Positions 1 through 7,603 of a stretch of 64,000 bases of DNA are shown one piece after another. Location of the stretch: assembly GCF_007725405.1 (NCBI RefSeq), contig NZ_CP042163.1, forward strand, positions 868,001 to 932,000, in the 5' to 3' direction. The DNA comes from Shouchella miscanthi. GTDB taxonomy: Bacteria; Bacillota; Bacilli; Bacillales; Bacillaceae_D. Positions within the stretch are counted from its first letter, which is position 1. Each line of letters starts with the position of its first letter. The notes beneath the pieces are model-generated. The model searched no databases. It was not told the DNA's origin and saw only the letters and a list, made by a program, of their open reading frames with translations. Position numbers and translations under genes: made by a program.

Positions 1-1
1 C

Positions 2-109
2 GATTTTAATGATCCGAGAGTGACATTGCCGTCAGGTGTTTATACGTTACTTGAGGATAACGAAGCGACCGCTTACATCGAAAGTTTAGGTTCGATTGAA
101 TGGTATTAA
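2..109 (+). CDS. C-terminal fragment of an unrecognised protein (5' end outside window)
   Basis: Frame 2 is open from the window edge to a TAA at 107-109 and encodes about 35 residues ending in GSIEWY. A strong terminator follows at 154-180, which supports a genuine gene end. The fragment is too short for family assignment. I see no motif, so no function is proposed. Confidence 0.55.
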   Translation, partial: DFNDPRVTLPSGVYTLLEDNEATAYIESLGSIEWY

Positions 110-153
110 AATCACTAAATCTTTGACTCTCGTTATATATGTTCTAACCCGAG

Positions 154-180
154 AAAGGCAGCCGATTTGGCTGCCTTTTT
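154..180 (+). terminator. Rho-independent terminator
   Basis: The arms AAAGGCAGCC and GGCTGCCTTT flank a 5-nt loop and run into a T tract. It closes the partial CDS that ends at 109. Confidence 0.85.
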
Positions 181-277
181 ACATGCTTATAATAAATTGA
201 TTTATTCACTCATCTCATTTTAACTTAGTGAAGAAGAATCAATAATGAAAATCATAAAGAGACCGTAAAGCCCATAG

Positions 278-309
278 AAAAAAGCTTGCTCAGGGGGAAG
301 AGCAAGCTT
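278..309 (-). terminator. Orphan terminator-like hairpin on the minus strand
   Basis: The arms AAGCTTGCT(C) at 282-291 and (G)AGCAAGCTT at 300-309 form a hairpin. Its T tract appears only when read on the minus strand, from the A run at 278-284. No minus-strand gene lies upstream of it in 310-498. The only reading frame I found there is a 17-codon ORF without a ribosome binding site. The rest of 181-498 holds nothing else I can support apart from the promoter region of the downstream carboxypeptidase gene. Confidence 0.4.
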
Positions 310-507
310 AAAGAGTAAGTATGTAGTACTATTCCCATTCTGTCATGATTTAAACCCCGAATTAAATAGGTCGTACATTTTCTCATCTTTTTTCATTAGT
401 AGCAGTACGAATGCTTATTTTGCAATCATTCTTTAAGATTCTTAAGGTTTTCTTTTCTCCTTCTTATGGTTTGGTAGGTAGACTTCTTTTAGAAGGAGTT
501 GATGGAA

Positions 508-1368
508 ATGATGAAAAAATGGGTAGCAGTTGGAATGATTCCTATTAGCTTATTTTTACTAGCCTATAGCCTTTTATTTTCTACAGTTGAAAAAACATTG
601 CTATTAGATGTAAATCAGAATAAATTATTAATTGACTCAGGCATTGATGAAGCTGTTCCTGTTGCAAGCATATCAAAGATGATGACAGAGTATCTCATAT
701 TGGAAGAGATCGAAAAGGGTACCGTTGATTGGAATGATCTTGTCCAAATAAGTGGTGAAGCAGCAGCGAAAGAAGGTGCGAACATTTCTCTATCAAAAGG
801 AGATAACGTCCCCGTTCATGATTTATACATGGCGATGCTACTTCCATCCGCTAATAATGCAACAGTTGCGTTAGCTGAACATTTAGCAGATAGTGAAAAA
901 GAGTTTGTGAAAAAGATGAACGAAAAAGCGAAAGAAATTGGGTTAACAAATTCCACGTTTGTTAACGCAACAGGACTGACAGAGTCAAATACAAAGAGCA
1001 ATCAAATGAGTGCGCGGGATATTGCTGTGTTGGCGCAGTTGTTAATTACTCAATTTCCTGAGGTTCTGCAAGATACAGCAAAGTCATCTCACACCCTTAC
1101 ATTTTCAGGTGAACGTGTTCATACAACCAATCATATGTTGACGACACCAGACCTTGCTTTTGATGGGTTGGATGGTTTTAAGACAGGCTATACCAATGAA
1201 GCGGGATATTGCTTTGTAGGGACGGCAAGTAGAGATGGACAGCGGTTTATTACAGTTGTATTAGGAACTGAAAACTATAATGCGCGTTTTGTAGAAACAC
1301 AGAAGCTCTTATCTCTTGCTTTTGATGAGCCGTATACACCTCCTTTAGAAGCATCTCTTGACAGATAA
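508..1368 (+). CDS. D-alanyl-D-alanine carboxypeptidase (peptidase S11, DacF/PBP5-like)
   Basis: This is a cell-wall enzyme that trims the terminal D-Ala from peptidoglycan stem peptides. All three S11 motifs are visible: SISK at residues 54-57 (nucleophile Ser54), SAN at 114-116 and KTG at 225-227. A hydrophobic N-terminal segment at about 7-25 suggests membrane anchoring or a signal sequence. With 286 residues it is the catalytic domain only, lacking the C-terminal beta domain of classical PBP5. I chose the ATG at 508 because AAGGAG at 493-498 is 9 nt away. An in-frame TTG at 499 and an ATG at 502 are too close to that site. A histidine kinase and a response regulator of VanS/VanR type follow on the same strand, so a role in envelope stress or glycopeptide response (VanY-like) is an inference. 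Confidence 0.88.
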   Translation: MMKKWVAVGMIPISLFLLAYSLLFSTVEKTLLLDVNQNKLLIDSGIDEAVPVASISKMMTEYLILEEIEKGTVDWNDLVQISGEAAAKEGANISLSKGDNVPVHDLYMAMLLPSANNATVALAEHLADSEKEFVKKMNEKAKEIGLTNSTFVNATGLTESNTKSNQMSARDIAVLAQLLITQFPEVLQDTAKSSHTLTFSGERVHTTNHMLTTPDLAFDGLDGFKTGYTNEAGYCFVGTASRDGQRFITVVLGTENYNARFVETQKLLSLAFDEPYTPPLEASLDR

Positions 1369-1509
1369 TGGCATGTGTAGCAAGCAGTATGGTACGAATC
1401 GCTACATGCTCTATAAAGTGAAAAACAATGCGTTCGTAATGGTGAGCGTGATTAAGGTTATAATGAAATATGCTGGTGTCTTGGACACAACGGATCTAAA
1501 AGGAGGAAA

Positions 1510-2634
1510 ATGGCGTTGACTAGTCGGTATGTGGCTTTAGTTTTTAAAATGGTGATGTTGTTATTTATAAGTGGTTTTCTTACAAGCGTAGCTATTGCAG
1601 GGCTTTACTTCACGTATCAAGTGTCAGATTTAAACTACTATATAAATGTATTTGATCGAATTGCAGCAGCTTTTAACGCAACACTTAATTTTTATAGTTA
1701 TGAATTATTCAATCTGATAAATGTATTATTCTTTGTCGGAATCGTCCTATCTATATGGTTCATTGGACACAGGTACATACACTACTTCGTGAAGATTGAA
1801 AAAGATCTTGGGCAGATGGCAGGTGGCGAGCTTTCGCAACGGATCGAGGTAAAAGAGAATCATGAACTAGGTCAATTAGCTAGACAAGTGAATCAATTAA
1901 TTGAAAGGCTAGAAAACACTGTGCATGAAGAAAGAATTGCTGAGCAATCGAAAACAGAATTAATTACAAATGTATCACATGACTTACGAACACCTCTTAC
2001 TTCTATTATGGGCTACCTCGATTTAATCGAGAGAGATCAATATAAAGATGAAGTAACCTTACGCTATTTTACAGACATCGCCTATGATAAAACGAAGCAA
2101 ATGAACTCAATGGTCAACGACTTATTTGAATACATCCGAACGAAAAACCCGAAGCTCATGTTAAATAAAGACTACATCGACCTGAAAGAAGTGATCAAGC
2201 AAATTGCTTCTCATTTTCATTTGCAAATGGAAGAAGCGAAATTAAGCTTTAGAATGGATTTGCCAGATCAGGAAGTGAAGCAATATGTGGATGGAGAAAA
2301 GCTTTCGCGCGTACTTGAAAACATTATCGGAAATGCAATCAAGTATGGAGCTGACGCACCGTTTATTGACATTACTCTTCATCAAGGCACGAAAGAAACG
2401 GAAATGGAAATTCGAAATTACGGGGAACCTATTGCTCAGTCTGAGATTCCGTTTATCTTTGAAAGATTCTACCGAGTGGATCAATCTCGTTCAAAAGACA
2501 CTGGGGGTTCTGGATTAGGATTAGCCATTGCAAAGAATATTGTCGAACTACACGAGGGTGAAATTCGTGTAACTAGTGATTTAGAAGGAACGGCATTTTC
2601 TATCACCTTACCTATTGTACATAAGGAAGCGTGA
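1510..2634 (+). CDS. Sensor histidine kinase, VanS-like
   Basis: This is a membrane sensor kinase that should autophosphorylate on His157 in NVSHDLRTPLTS and pass the phosphate to the regulator at 2776. Two membrane segments lie at about residues 11-35 and 70-90. They enclose a short extracytoplasmic loop of about 35 residues and are followed by a HAMP-like linker, a dimerisation/phosphoacceptor domain and a HATPase_c domain (N box with Asn275, G box GGSGLGLAIA near 332-341). AAAAGGAGGAA sits directly before the ATG. The kinase precedes the regulator, the reverse of the usual VanR-VanS order. The short sensor loop is typical of kinases that sense envelope damage. The actual signal is unknown. 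Confidence 0.88.
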   Translation: MALTSRYVALVFKMVMLLFISGFLTSVAIAGLYFTYQVSDLNYYINVFDRIAAAFNATLNFYSYELFNLINVLFFVGIVLSIWFIGHRYIHYFVKIEKDLGQMAGGELSQRIEVKENHELGQLARQVNQLIERLENTVHEERIAEQSKTELITNVSHDLRTPLTSIMGYLDLIERDQYKDEVTLRYFTDIAYDKTKQMNSMVNDLFEYIRTKNPKLMLNKDYIDLKEVIKQIASHFHLQMEEAKLSFRMDLPDQEVKQYVDGEKLSRVLENIIGNAIKYGADAPFIDITLHQGTKETEMEIRNYGEPIAQSEIPFIFERFYRVDQSRSKDTGGSGLGLAIAKNIVELHEGEIRVTSDLEGTAFSITLPIVHKEA

Positions 2635-2775
2635 AAATTCTCCCATAGACGAAGGAACATCTCCTATATGGAGAGGACAAACATGCATGCACCCTTACGA
2701 ACGACCTAGCCTGTCAACTCGTATGGAGTGCTTGTAGACGATATCCATCAACCCGCAAAAAGGATGTGAGCGAAT

Positions 2776-3465
2776 TTGTCTAAACAGATTTTAATTGTAG
2801 ACGACGACCAAGATATAGCAAATCTCATTAACTTTTCTTTGAAAAATGAAGGCTTCAACACGGTCATGGCTAGCAATGGTGTGGAAGCAATGAAACAACT
2901 GGAACAGCATCCTATTGATTTAATCGTCTTAGATGTAATGATGCATGAAATGAATGGGTTGGAATTTTGCCAAGCCGTTAGACGGAGTCATAGCCTACCT
3001 ATTCTGATGATTAGTGCAAAATCGGAAGACATGGATAAAATTACAGGAATTATGACTGGTGCCGATGATTATGTTAGTAAGCCTTTTAACATTCTTGAGC
3101 TCGTTGTTCGTGTGAAGGCGTTAGTACGAAGAGCGTACTACTATCACGGCGCTCCAAAAGAAGGTGGCATCCTTGAGTTAGGCGATTTAACCATTGATAA
3201 AAAGAAATATCAAGCTAGAGTGCATGGAAATGAACTGAAATTAACTTCTAAGGAATTTGATATACTATATCTCCTTGCTAGTCAAGCGGGCCAAGTGTTT
3301 GACTCAGAGACCATTTTTCAAAGCGTTTGGAAGGAAAAGTACTATGATTCAAATAACACTGTGATGGTGCATATAAGCAACTTGCGAGACAAGCTTGAAA
3401 AAGCGTTAGGGTATAAAGTCATTCAAACCGTCTGGGGAGTCGGCTACAAAATTGAATCTGTTTAA
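2776..3465 (+). CDS. OmpR/VanR-family response regulator
   Basis: The protein has a receiver domain with an acidic pocket near residues 9-11, phosphoacceptor Asp53 in LIVLDVMM and Lys in ISAKSED. A winged-helix trans_reg_C DNA-binding domain follows and ends in VWGVGYKIE. The start is a TTG at 2776 preceded by AGGATGTGA at 2761-2769, a one-mismatch Shine-Dalgarno; no ATG fits. The 141-nt gap from the kinase holds a small CTCC/GGAG hairpin but no clear terminator. It is presumably the partner of the upstream kinase. Likely targets are the carboxypeptidase gene and other envelope genes (inference). Confidence 0.9.
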   Translation: MSKQILIVDDDQDIANLINFSLKNEGFNTVMASNGVEAMKQLEQHPIDLIVLDVMMHEMNGLEFCQAVRRSHSLPILMISAKSEDMDKITGIMTGADDYVSKPFNILELVVRVKALVRRAYYYHGAPKEGGILELGDLTIDKKKYQARVHGNELKLTSKEFDILYLLASQAGQVFDSETIFQSVWKEKYYDSNNTVMVHISNLRDKLEKALGYKVIQTVWGVGYKIESV

Positions 3466-3488
3466 GGCTCAATAAAAAAAGAAGTCCC

Positions 3489-3518
3489 TTGACTTCCACA
3501 TAAGAAAAGATCTATAGT
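3489..3518 (+). promoter_or_regulatory. Sigma-A promoter of the attenuated MutS2-paralog transcript
   Basis: A TTGACT -35 at 3489-3494 and a TATAGT -10 at 3513-3518 are separated by 18 nt, predicting a start near 3525. Transcription would begin about 300 nt before the coding region and pass through the leader ORF, the nested hairpins and two terminators. Confidence 0.7.
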
Positions 3519-3560
3519 AGGTGTGTATTAACTATTGCACGTATAAAGGAGACAACTTTT

Positions 3561-3584
3561 ATGTATCTGGTGGTTCTTAACTAA
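3561..3584 (+). CDS. Leader peptide MYLVVLN
   Basis: This is a seven-codon ORF with a perfect AAAGGAG Shine-Dalgarno at 3545-3551 and a 9-nt spacing to ATG, ending in TAA. It lies between the promoter and the terminators, and codons 5-7 form one arm of a 10-bp helix. Short hydrophobic leader peptides of this kind precede erm, ABC-F and similar ribosome-protection genes, where drug-stalled ribosomes switch RNA folding (established for those families). Its role here is inferred from layout. Confidence 0.55.
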   Translation: MYLVVLN

Positions 3585-3702
3585 TCCATGAATTGGATAG
3601 CTTGAAATGCGATTTTTTAGCGTACTGGTGACGCTTATTTTGTCATGGCATTTCAAGGAGTTAAGAACACGTTTACTAGTAAGAGTTGTCCTACTTGAAG
3701 TC

Positions 3703-3727
3703 TACCTACAATAGGTAGGTACTTTTT
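3703..3727 (+). terminator. Attenuator terminator 1
   Basis: TACCTAC at 3703-3709 and GTAGGTA at 3715-3721 enclose a 5-nt loop and are followed by CTTTTT. It lies between the leader peptide and the MutS2-paralog gene, with no complete ordinary gene upstream that would need it. Confidence 0.7.
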
Positions 3728-3767
3728 AAAGAGGCCGCTGTGAACGAGTGTTCAGAGCGGTCTCTTT
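3728..3767 (+). terminator. Attenuator terminator 2
   Basis: An 18-bp stem with one mismatch and one G-U pair (3728-3745 with 3750-3767) has a GAGT loop and directly follows terminator 1. The U tract is short (CTCTTT), so it may be a weak terminator or a roadblock hairpin. Tandem hairpins before the gene strengthen the attenuation reading. Confidence 0.55.
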
Positions 3768-3827
3768 GTCGTCTCTGGATAATCGTTCGCACAGTTCCTT
3801 ATACAAGCAAAAAAGGAGGAAATGCAC

Positions 3828-5750
3828 ATGAAACAACAAACCTTAGAAGCGATAGGGTTTAATGATGTCCTTAAGGAGATGGCTGAGCATACGCGGATGA
3901 ATCGAGCACGTGAAACGATTCTTCAGATGAAGCCTCTACTGAATCAAAGTCAAATGGAGCACAGGATGACTGAAATAGAAGAGGCTATCCGTATTCTGAC
4001 CCGTAGCGGCAGTGTACCGATACACGTTGTAGATGATATTGCCCAAATGATTATGCAAGCAAAGAAAGGATTGTTTATTCGCGCGGATCAATTTACAAGG
4101 GTGATTTCTTTTTTAGAGCATTGCGGCAAGTTAAAGCGGTTTATGAATGATAAACAGGAGATTGCGCCATTGGTGAGTAGCTATGCGTTTTCGATTGATG
4201 ATCTTTCACAACTAGAGGAACAACTTACCTCAGCCATTCGTAATGGTCAAGTTGATGAGTATGCGTCAAAAGAATTAAGTTACCTTCGTCGTCAGAAGAA
4301 AGTGGCTTTAGAACGATTAAAAAATAAAGTGGAGCACCTTGTAAATGGAGGGAAATACAAAAGCTTTTTGCAAGATAAGATGGTCTCCACACGCCAAGGT
4401 CGATACGTACTATCAATAAAAAAAGAATACCGTAATAAAGTAAAGGGTACGGTCCTTGATACATCAGCTTCCGGCTCAACATTGTTTATGGAACCGTCTG
4501 AAGTGAGCGATATTCAAGAAGAGGTGAGTTTGTACACCTATGCAGAGGAAGCAGAAGTAGAACGAATTTTATTCGAACTAACAGAAGCGTTATTAGCACA
4601 AGAACAGACCATTTCTATTGCAATGGATGTCATGCATGAGTACGATGTGTTGTTTGCTAAAGCAAAATATTGTCGGGAAATAGAAGGAACAAAACCTTCT
4701 TTATCAGTCGATCGAACGATTAAGCTCATACGTGCTAGACACCCGGCCTTAGGTCGAAAAGCGGTTCCTTTGACGATAAGCTTTGGTGGAGCTGTTGATC
4801 GTGCGTTAGTCATTACCGGACCGAATACAGGTGGAAAAACCGTAACATTGAAAACCGTTGGATTAGTAACTGCAATGGCACAGGCAGGATTGCTGATTCC
4901 TGCTGAAAAGGGTAGTCAGATTGGTATCTTCCAAACCATTTTTGTTGATATTGGTGATGGGCAAAGTATGGAGGATAATTTAAGCACGTTTAGTTCAAGA
5001 ATGGTTTCCATTATAGAGATATTACGAGAAGCTAATGATCGATCACTCGTCTTGCTTGACGAACTTGGCTCTGGTACAGATCCAAATGAAGGAATGGGCT
5101 TAGCCATTACAATTTTAAACCAGTTATATAAAAAAGGTTCCACCTTATTTGCTACGACCCACTATAGCGAAATGAAGAGCTTTGCTGACGACACAGACGG
5201 CTTCATTAACGGCTCAATGGAATTTGATGTAGAAAGTTTACAACCAACATATCGGTTATTAATAGGTGAAAGTGGTAAAAGTCAGGCTTTTGAGATCGCA
5301 CTTAAATTAGGCTTACATCCGAGTATTGTTGATGAAGCGCATCAAATTTCATATGGACAAAAGAGTTCCTATCAAGACCGCTTTTCTGCTGAGGCGCTTC
5401 AAAGCGAAGCGTTTCGCAAGCAAGTTATTTTTAATCGTCACGCAAATAAACAAAAAAAAGTCCTCGCTTCTGACGTGAAAACATTCCAGCAAGGGGACAA
5501 TGTGACGATTCAAGCGACGAATGAAACCGCAATTGTTTATAAAGGCCCTGATGAAAGGGGGAACTATATCGTACAAGTTAAAGATGACAAGCGAACGATT
5601 AATCATAAGCGCTTGACATTGCATATTTCAGCGGAAGAGCTGTATCCAGAAGACTATGACTTTGATATTATCTTTAAAAGCAAAACCTATCGGAAAGTCA
5701 AAAATGATCAGAGCCGCAAGCATATGGACGGTATTTGGTTAGAGGAATAA
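3828..5750 (+). CDS. MutS2-family ATPase lacking the Smr domain
   Basis: This is a MutS-superfamily protein most like bacterial MutS2. It has an N-terminal helical core, Walker A GPNTGGKT at about 331-338, Walker B LVLLDELGSGTDP at about 408-418 and a KOW-like beta segment at about 540-590. It then ends after a short basic tail of about 50 residues. Full MutS2 is near 780 residues with a C-terminal Smr domain, which is absent here. MutS2 of Bacillus subtilis acts on collided ribosomes and can split them (established knowledge), so a ribosome-rescue or drug-tolerance role is more likely than mismatch repair. The start at ATG 3828 is 8 nt from AAGGAGG; the ATG at 3822 is too close. Expression is probably attenuated by the leader upstream. 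Confidence 0.85.
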   Translation: MKQQTLEAIGFNDVLKEMAEHTRMNRARETILQMKPLLNQSQMEHRMTEIEEAIRILTRSGSVPIHVVDDIAQMIMQAKKGLFIRADQFTRVISFLEHCGKLKRFMNDKQEIAPLVSSYAFSIDDLSQLEEQLTSAIRNGQVDEYASKELSYLRRQKKVALERLKNKVEHLVNGGKYKSFLQDKMVSTRQGRYVLSIKKEYRNKVKGTVLDTSASGSTLFMEPSEVSDIQEEVSLYTYAEEAEVERILFELTEALLAQEQTISIAMDVMHEYDVLFAKAKYCREIEGTKPSLSVDRTIKLIRARHPALGRKAVPLTISFGGAVDRALVITGPNTGGKTVTLKTVGLVTAMAQAGLLIPAEKGSQIGIFQTIFVDIGDGQSMEDNLSTFSSRMVSIIEILREANDRSLVLLDELGSGTDPNEGMGLAITILNQLYKKGSTLFATTHYSEMKSFADDTDGFINGSMEFDVESLQPTYRLLIGESGKSQAFEIALKLGLHPSIVDEAHQISYGQKSSYQDRFSAEALQSEAFRKQVIFNRHANKQKKVLASDVKTFQQGDNVTIQATNETAIVYKGPDERGNYIVQVKDDKRTINHKRLTLHISAEELYPEDYDFDIIFKSKTYRKVKNDQSRKHMDGIWLEE

Positions 5751-5826
5751 AGCCAACTCTGTTGAATGTGCTTGAGGAAAGACTGCAACAAGAAATGTTC
5801 AAAATTAGAACGAAGAGAAAAAAACG

Positions 5827-5900
5827 AAAGACGAATGACCATAGTGATAGGCTCCCTTCAATGTTAGGGTGCTGTTCATAGGAGTCATTCGTCTTTTTTA
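5827..5900. terminator. Bidirectional terminator between convergent genes
   Basis: AAAGACGAATGAC at 5827-5839 and GTCATTCGTCTTT at 5884-5896 form a 13-bp stem around a 44-nt loop. T runs occur on both sides: plus after 5893 and minus from the A run before 5827. It serves the MutS2 paralog and the convergent NADH oxidase gene. Confidence 0.8.
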
Positions 5901-5935
5901 GTTGCATCAAATGCTTCTGTTTACGTCTTGTTTTT

Positions 5936-7300
5936 TTATTGAGTTTGTAGTTGAATCTGATCTTGTTCAGCCAATGTTTTTAACGCAACGGTGTTAAGAA
6001 GGTTAACAGGCTTGTTATAGTGTGGTTGAAAGAAGAAATCGCTAAAAGCCAGGTCTTCAACGGTCATACCTTGTTGGATACAGACAGATAAGGTATTCAT
6101 GAGTTGAGTCTGGTCATTTTTACTCATAATCTGACCGCCAATTAGACGCATTGTCTCGTTTTCATACACAAGCTTAAGTCTGACTTCTGTTGCAGTTGGC
6201 ATAAAGGTTGGTCGCTCATGATCAATAAGTGTTGTAGAGCGAACATCTAAACCGTACGTTGCCGCTGCATCTTCTGTAAGACCGGTTGATGCCATATGAA
6301 GGTCATAAAGCTTTAAGCCAGATGTTCCTTGTGTACCACGGTAACGAATGGTGGGTTGCATAATATTATAAGCAACAAGTGTGCCCATTTTAGTTGCGTT
6401 CGTTGCAAGTGGTATATAGGCATGGTGCTGCGCAGCATTGTGAAATACTGAGCAATTGTCCCCAGCCGCAAAGATCGAAGGGTCACTCGTTTGCATATAG
6501 TCATTTACGAGTAGTGCCCCATTGGATAACGTATCTAGTTCGTCTTTTACTAATTCCGTTTGAGGTCGAAAGCCAACACAGAGAATAACCAGGTCAACAT
6601 CATGGGTAGCCTTGCTTGTTTGAACAGACTTTACATAACCGTCATCATCGCCAACGAATGATTCTACTTTCTCATTAAGTGCCAATTGAATACCGTGATT
6701 CGTTAACGTTTGTTCAACTTCATCTGTAAATTCACGATCCAAATACTTGTTTAAAACGCGATCAGAACCCTCGATAAATGTCACGTGCTTTCCGTAAGCT
6801 TCAAAGGCTTCAACTAGCTCTACACCAATGTAACCAGCCCCGATTACAGCAATGTTAGTAGCATGAGCCGCTTTCTTAATAATGTCTTGTGCTTGTGCAT
6901 AATTTTTGCAAAGCTGAATATGTTTTAACCCAATCCCTGAAATAGGTGGGACAATCGGCGTTGATCCGGTCGTATAAACTAGTTTGTCATAATGATCTTG
7001 CTTCGTTTCATTTGTTTCAAGGTTTTCAACAACAATGGTTTTTGCTTGTCGATTAATCGACAAAACGTTGTGATGAACGTGCATCGTTGCACCAAGGGCT
7101 TCTAACTCTTCTGGAGACGAATAGAATAGGTCTTCTGCATTCTTTACAACACCGCCAACATTTAGTGCAATCCCACAGGAAAGAAAGGAAACGTTGTTGT
7201 TTCGTTCGTAGACTGTAATGTCTGCATCAGGATGAAGACGGAGCAAATTTTTGACCGTTTGTGTCCCGGCATGTGTACAACCAATAACAATAATTTTCAT
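5936..7300 (-). CDS. nox: H2O-forming NADH oxidase (Nox2/NoxE type)
   Basis: This is an FAD-dependent pyridine nucleotide-disulfide oxidoreductase that oxidises NADH and reduces O2 to water in the cytoplasm. The N-terminal Rossmann motif VIGCTHAG, the single redox cysteine Cys42 in FLSCGIAL, a second NAD-binding motif VIGAGYIGVE near residue 153 and the C-terminal dimerisation domain ending around SDFFFQPHYNKP all match lactic-acid-bacterial NoxE. CoA-disulfide reductase has the same fold and cannot be fully excluded. AGGAGG lies before the ATG. Three Rex-like operators upstream fit a gene induced when NADH accumulates. Confidence 0.85.
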   Translation of the reverse strand: MKIIVIGCTHAGTQTVKNLLRLHPDADITVYERNNNVSFLSCGIALNVGGVVKNAEDLFYSSPEELEALGATMHVHHNVLSINRQAKTIVVENLETNETKQDHYDKLVYTTGSTPIVPPISGIGLKHIQLCKNYAQAQDIIKKAAHATNIAVIGAGYIGVELVEAFEAYGKHVTFIEGSDRVLNKYLDREFTDEVEQTLTNHGIQLALNEKVESFVGDDDGYVKSVQTSKATHDVDLVILCVGFRPQTELVKDELDTLSNGALLVNDYMQTSDPSIFAAGDNCSVFHNAAQHHAYIPLATNATKMGTLVAYNIMQPTIRYRGTQGTSGLKLYDLHMASTGLTEDAAATYGLDVRSTTLIDHERPTFMPTATEVRLKLVYENETMRLIGGQIMSKNDQTQLMNTLSVCIQQGMTVEDLAFSDFFFQPHYNKPVNLLNTVALKTLAEQDQIQLQTQ

Positions 7301-7322
7301 AGAAATAGCCTCCTAAAATATA

Positions 7323-7340
7323 TTGTGAAATACTGAACAA
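7323..7340 (+). promoter_or_regulatory. Rex-like operator 1
   Basis: TTGTGAAATACTGAACAA resembles the Rex box (TTGTGAA-N4-TTCACAA): the left half is perfect and the right half is imperfect. It lies just upstream of nox, close to its translation start. Confidence 0.55.
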
Positions 7341-7388
7341 TCGTTTTTACACAGGAAGGAGAGAAACATTCTCTCCAACAATTTAACT

Positions 7389-7406
7389 TTGTGAAAAAGT
7401 GAGCAA
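7389..7406 (+). promoter_or_regulatory. Rex-like operator 2
   Basis: TTGTGAAAAAGTGAGCAA is the second copy, 66 bp from copy 1 and in the same orientation. Confidence 0.55.
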
Positions 7407-7453
7407 ATAGAAGTGATGTTCATTTCAGCTGCTTACAATGTAAGAATAACATA

Positions 7454-7471
7454 TTGTGAAATGGTGAGCAA
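7454..7471 (+). promoter_or_regulatory. Rex-like operator 3
   Basis: TTGTGAAATGGTGAGCAA is the third copy, 65 bp from copy 2. The even spacing of about six helical turns suggests cooperative binding along one DNA face. Confidence 0.55.
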
Positions 7472-7603
7472 GTAAAAGTTTGAAATGATTTAGTGGAATG
7501 ATTTATAGCCTGTATGTTCGATACGATCGTTTAATAGATGTGAAAACAGCTGTTGTTTTGGTACACTGGAGGAAGAGAATACTGTAATAAACTACATACA
7601 CCT

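Larger units (their letters stand above)
3525..3727 (+). promoter_or_regulatory. Structured leader RNA, candidate ribosome-mediated attenuator
   Basis: The leader folds into nested long-range pairings read directly from the sequence. GACAACT at 3551-3557 pairs with AGTTGTC at 3684-3690. GTTCTTAACT at 3573-3582 pairs with AGTTAAGAAC at 3659-3668. CTTGAAATGC at 3601-3610 pairs with GCATTTCAAG at 3648-3657. Two local hairpins lie inside (3582-3600 and 3619-3635). The first two helices include the Shine-Dalgarno end and the codons of a leader peptide, so translation must open them. TTCAAGGAG at 3652-3660 can alternatively pair with CTACTTGAA at 3691-3699 (8 of 9). CCTACTTG at 3690-3697 can pair with the 3' arm of terminator 1. 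Such competing helices are expected for attenuation. It matches no known riboswitch class that I recognise. Confidence 0.6.

Noticed and set aside
3473-3497. GAAGTC/GACTTC hairpin read as a terminator
   Set aside because: Its T tract exists only on the minus strand and no minus-strand gene lies upstream. It overlaps the -35 of the leader promoter, which is the better explanation.
3645-3698. Second short ORF (17 codons, from ATG 3645) in the MutS2-paralog leader
   Set aside because: It has no Shine-Dalgarno and lies inside paired RNA, so it is not supported as a second leader peptide.
3525-3770. Known riboswitch class (T-box, SAM, ydaO, yybP, PyrR) for the MutS2-paralog leader
   Set aside because: None of the conserved core sequences of these classes was found, and a translated leader ORF is more consistent with attenuation.
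3828-5750. Naming this gene mutS or mutS2 as a mismatch-repair protein
   Set aside because: The MutS mismatch-recognition domain and the Smr domain are both missing; a repair role is not supported.
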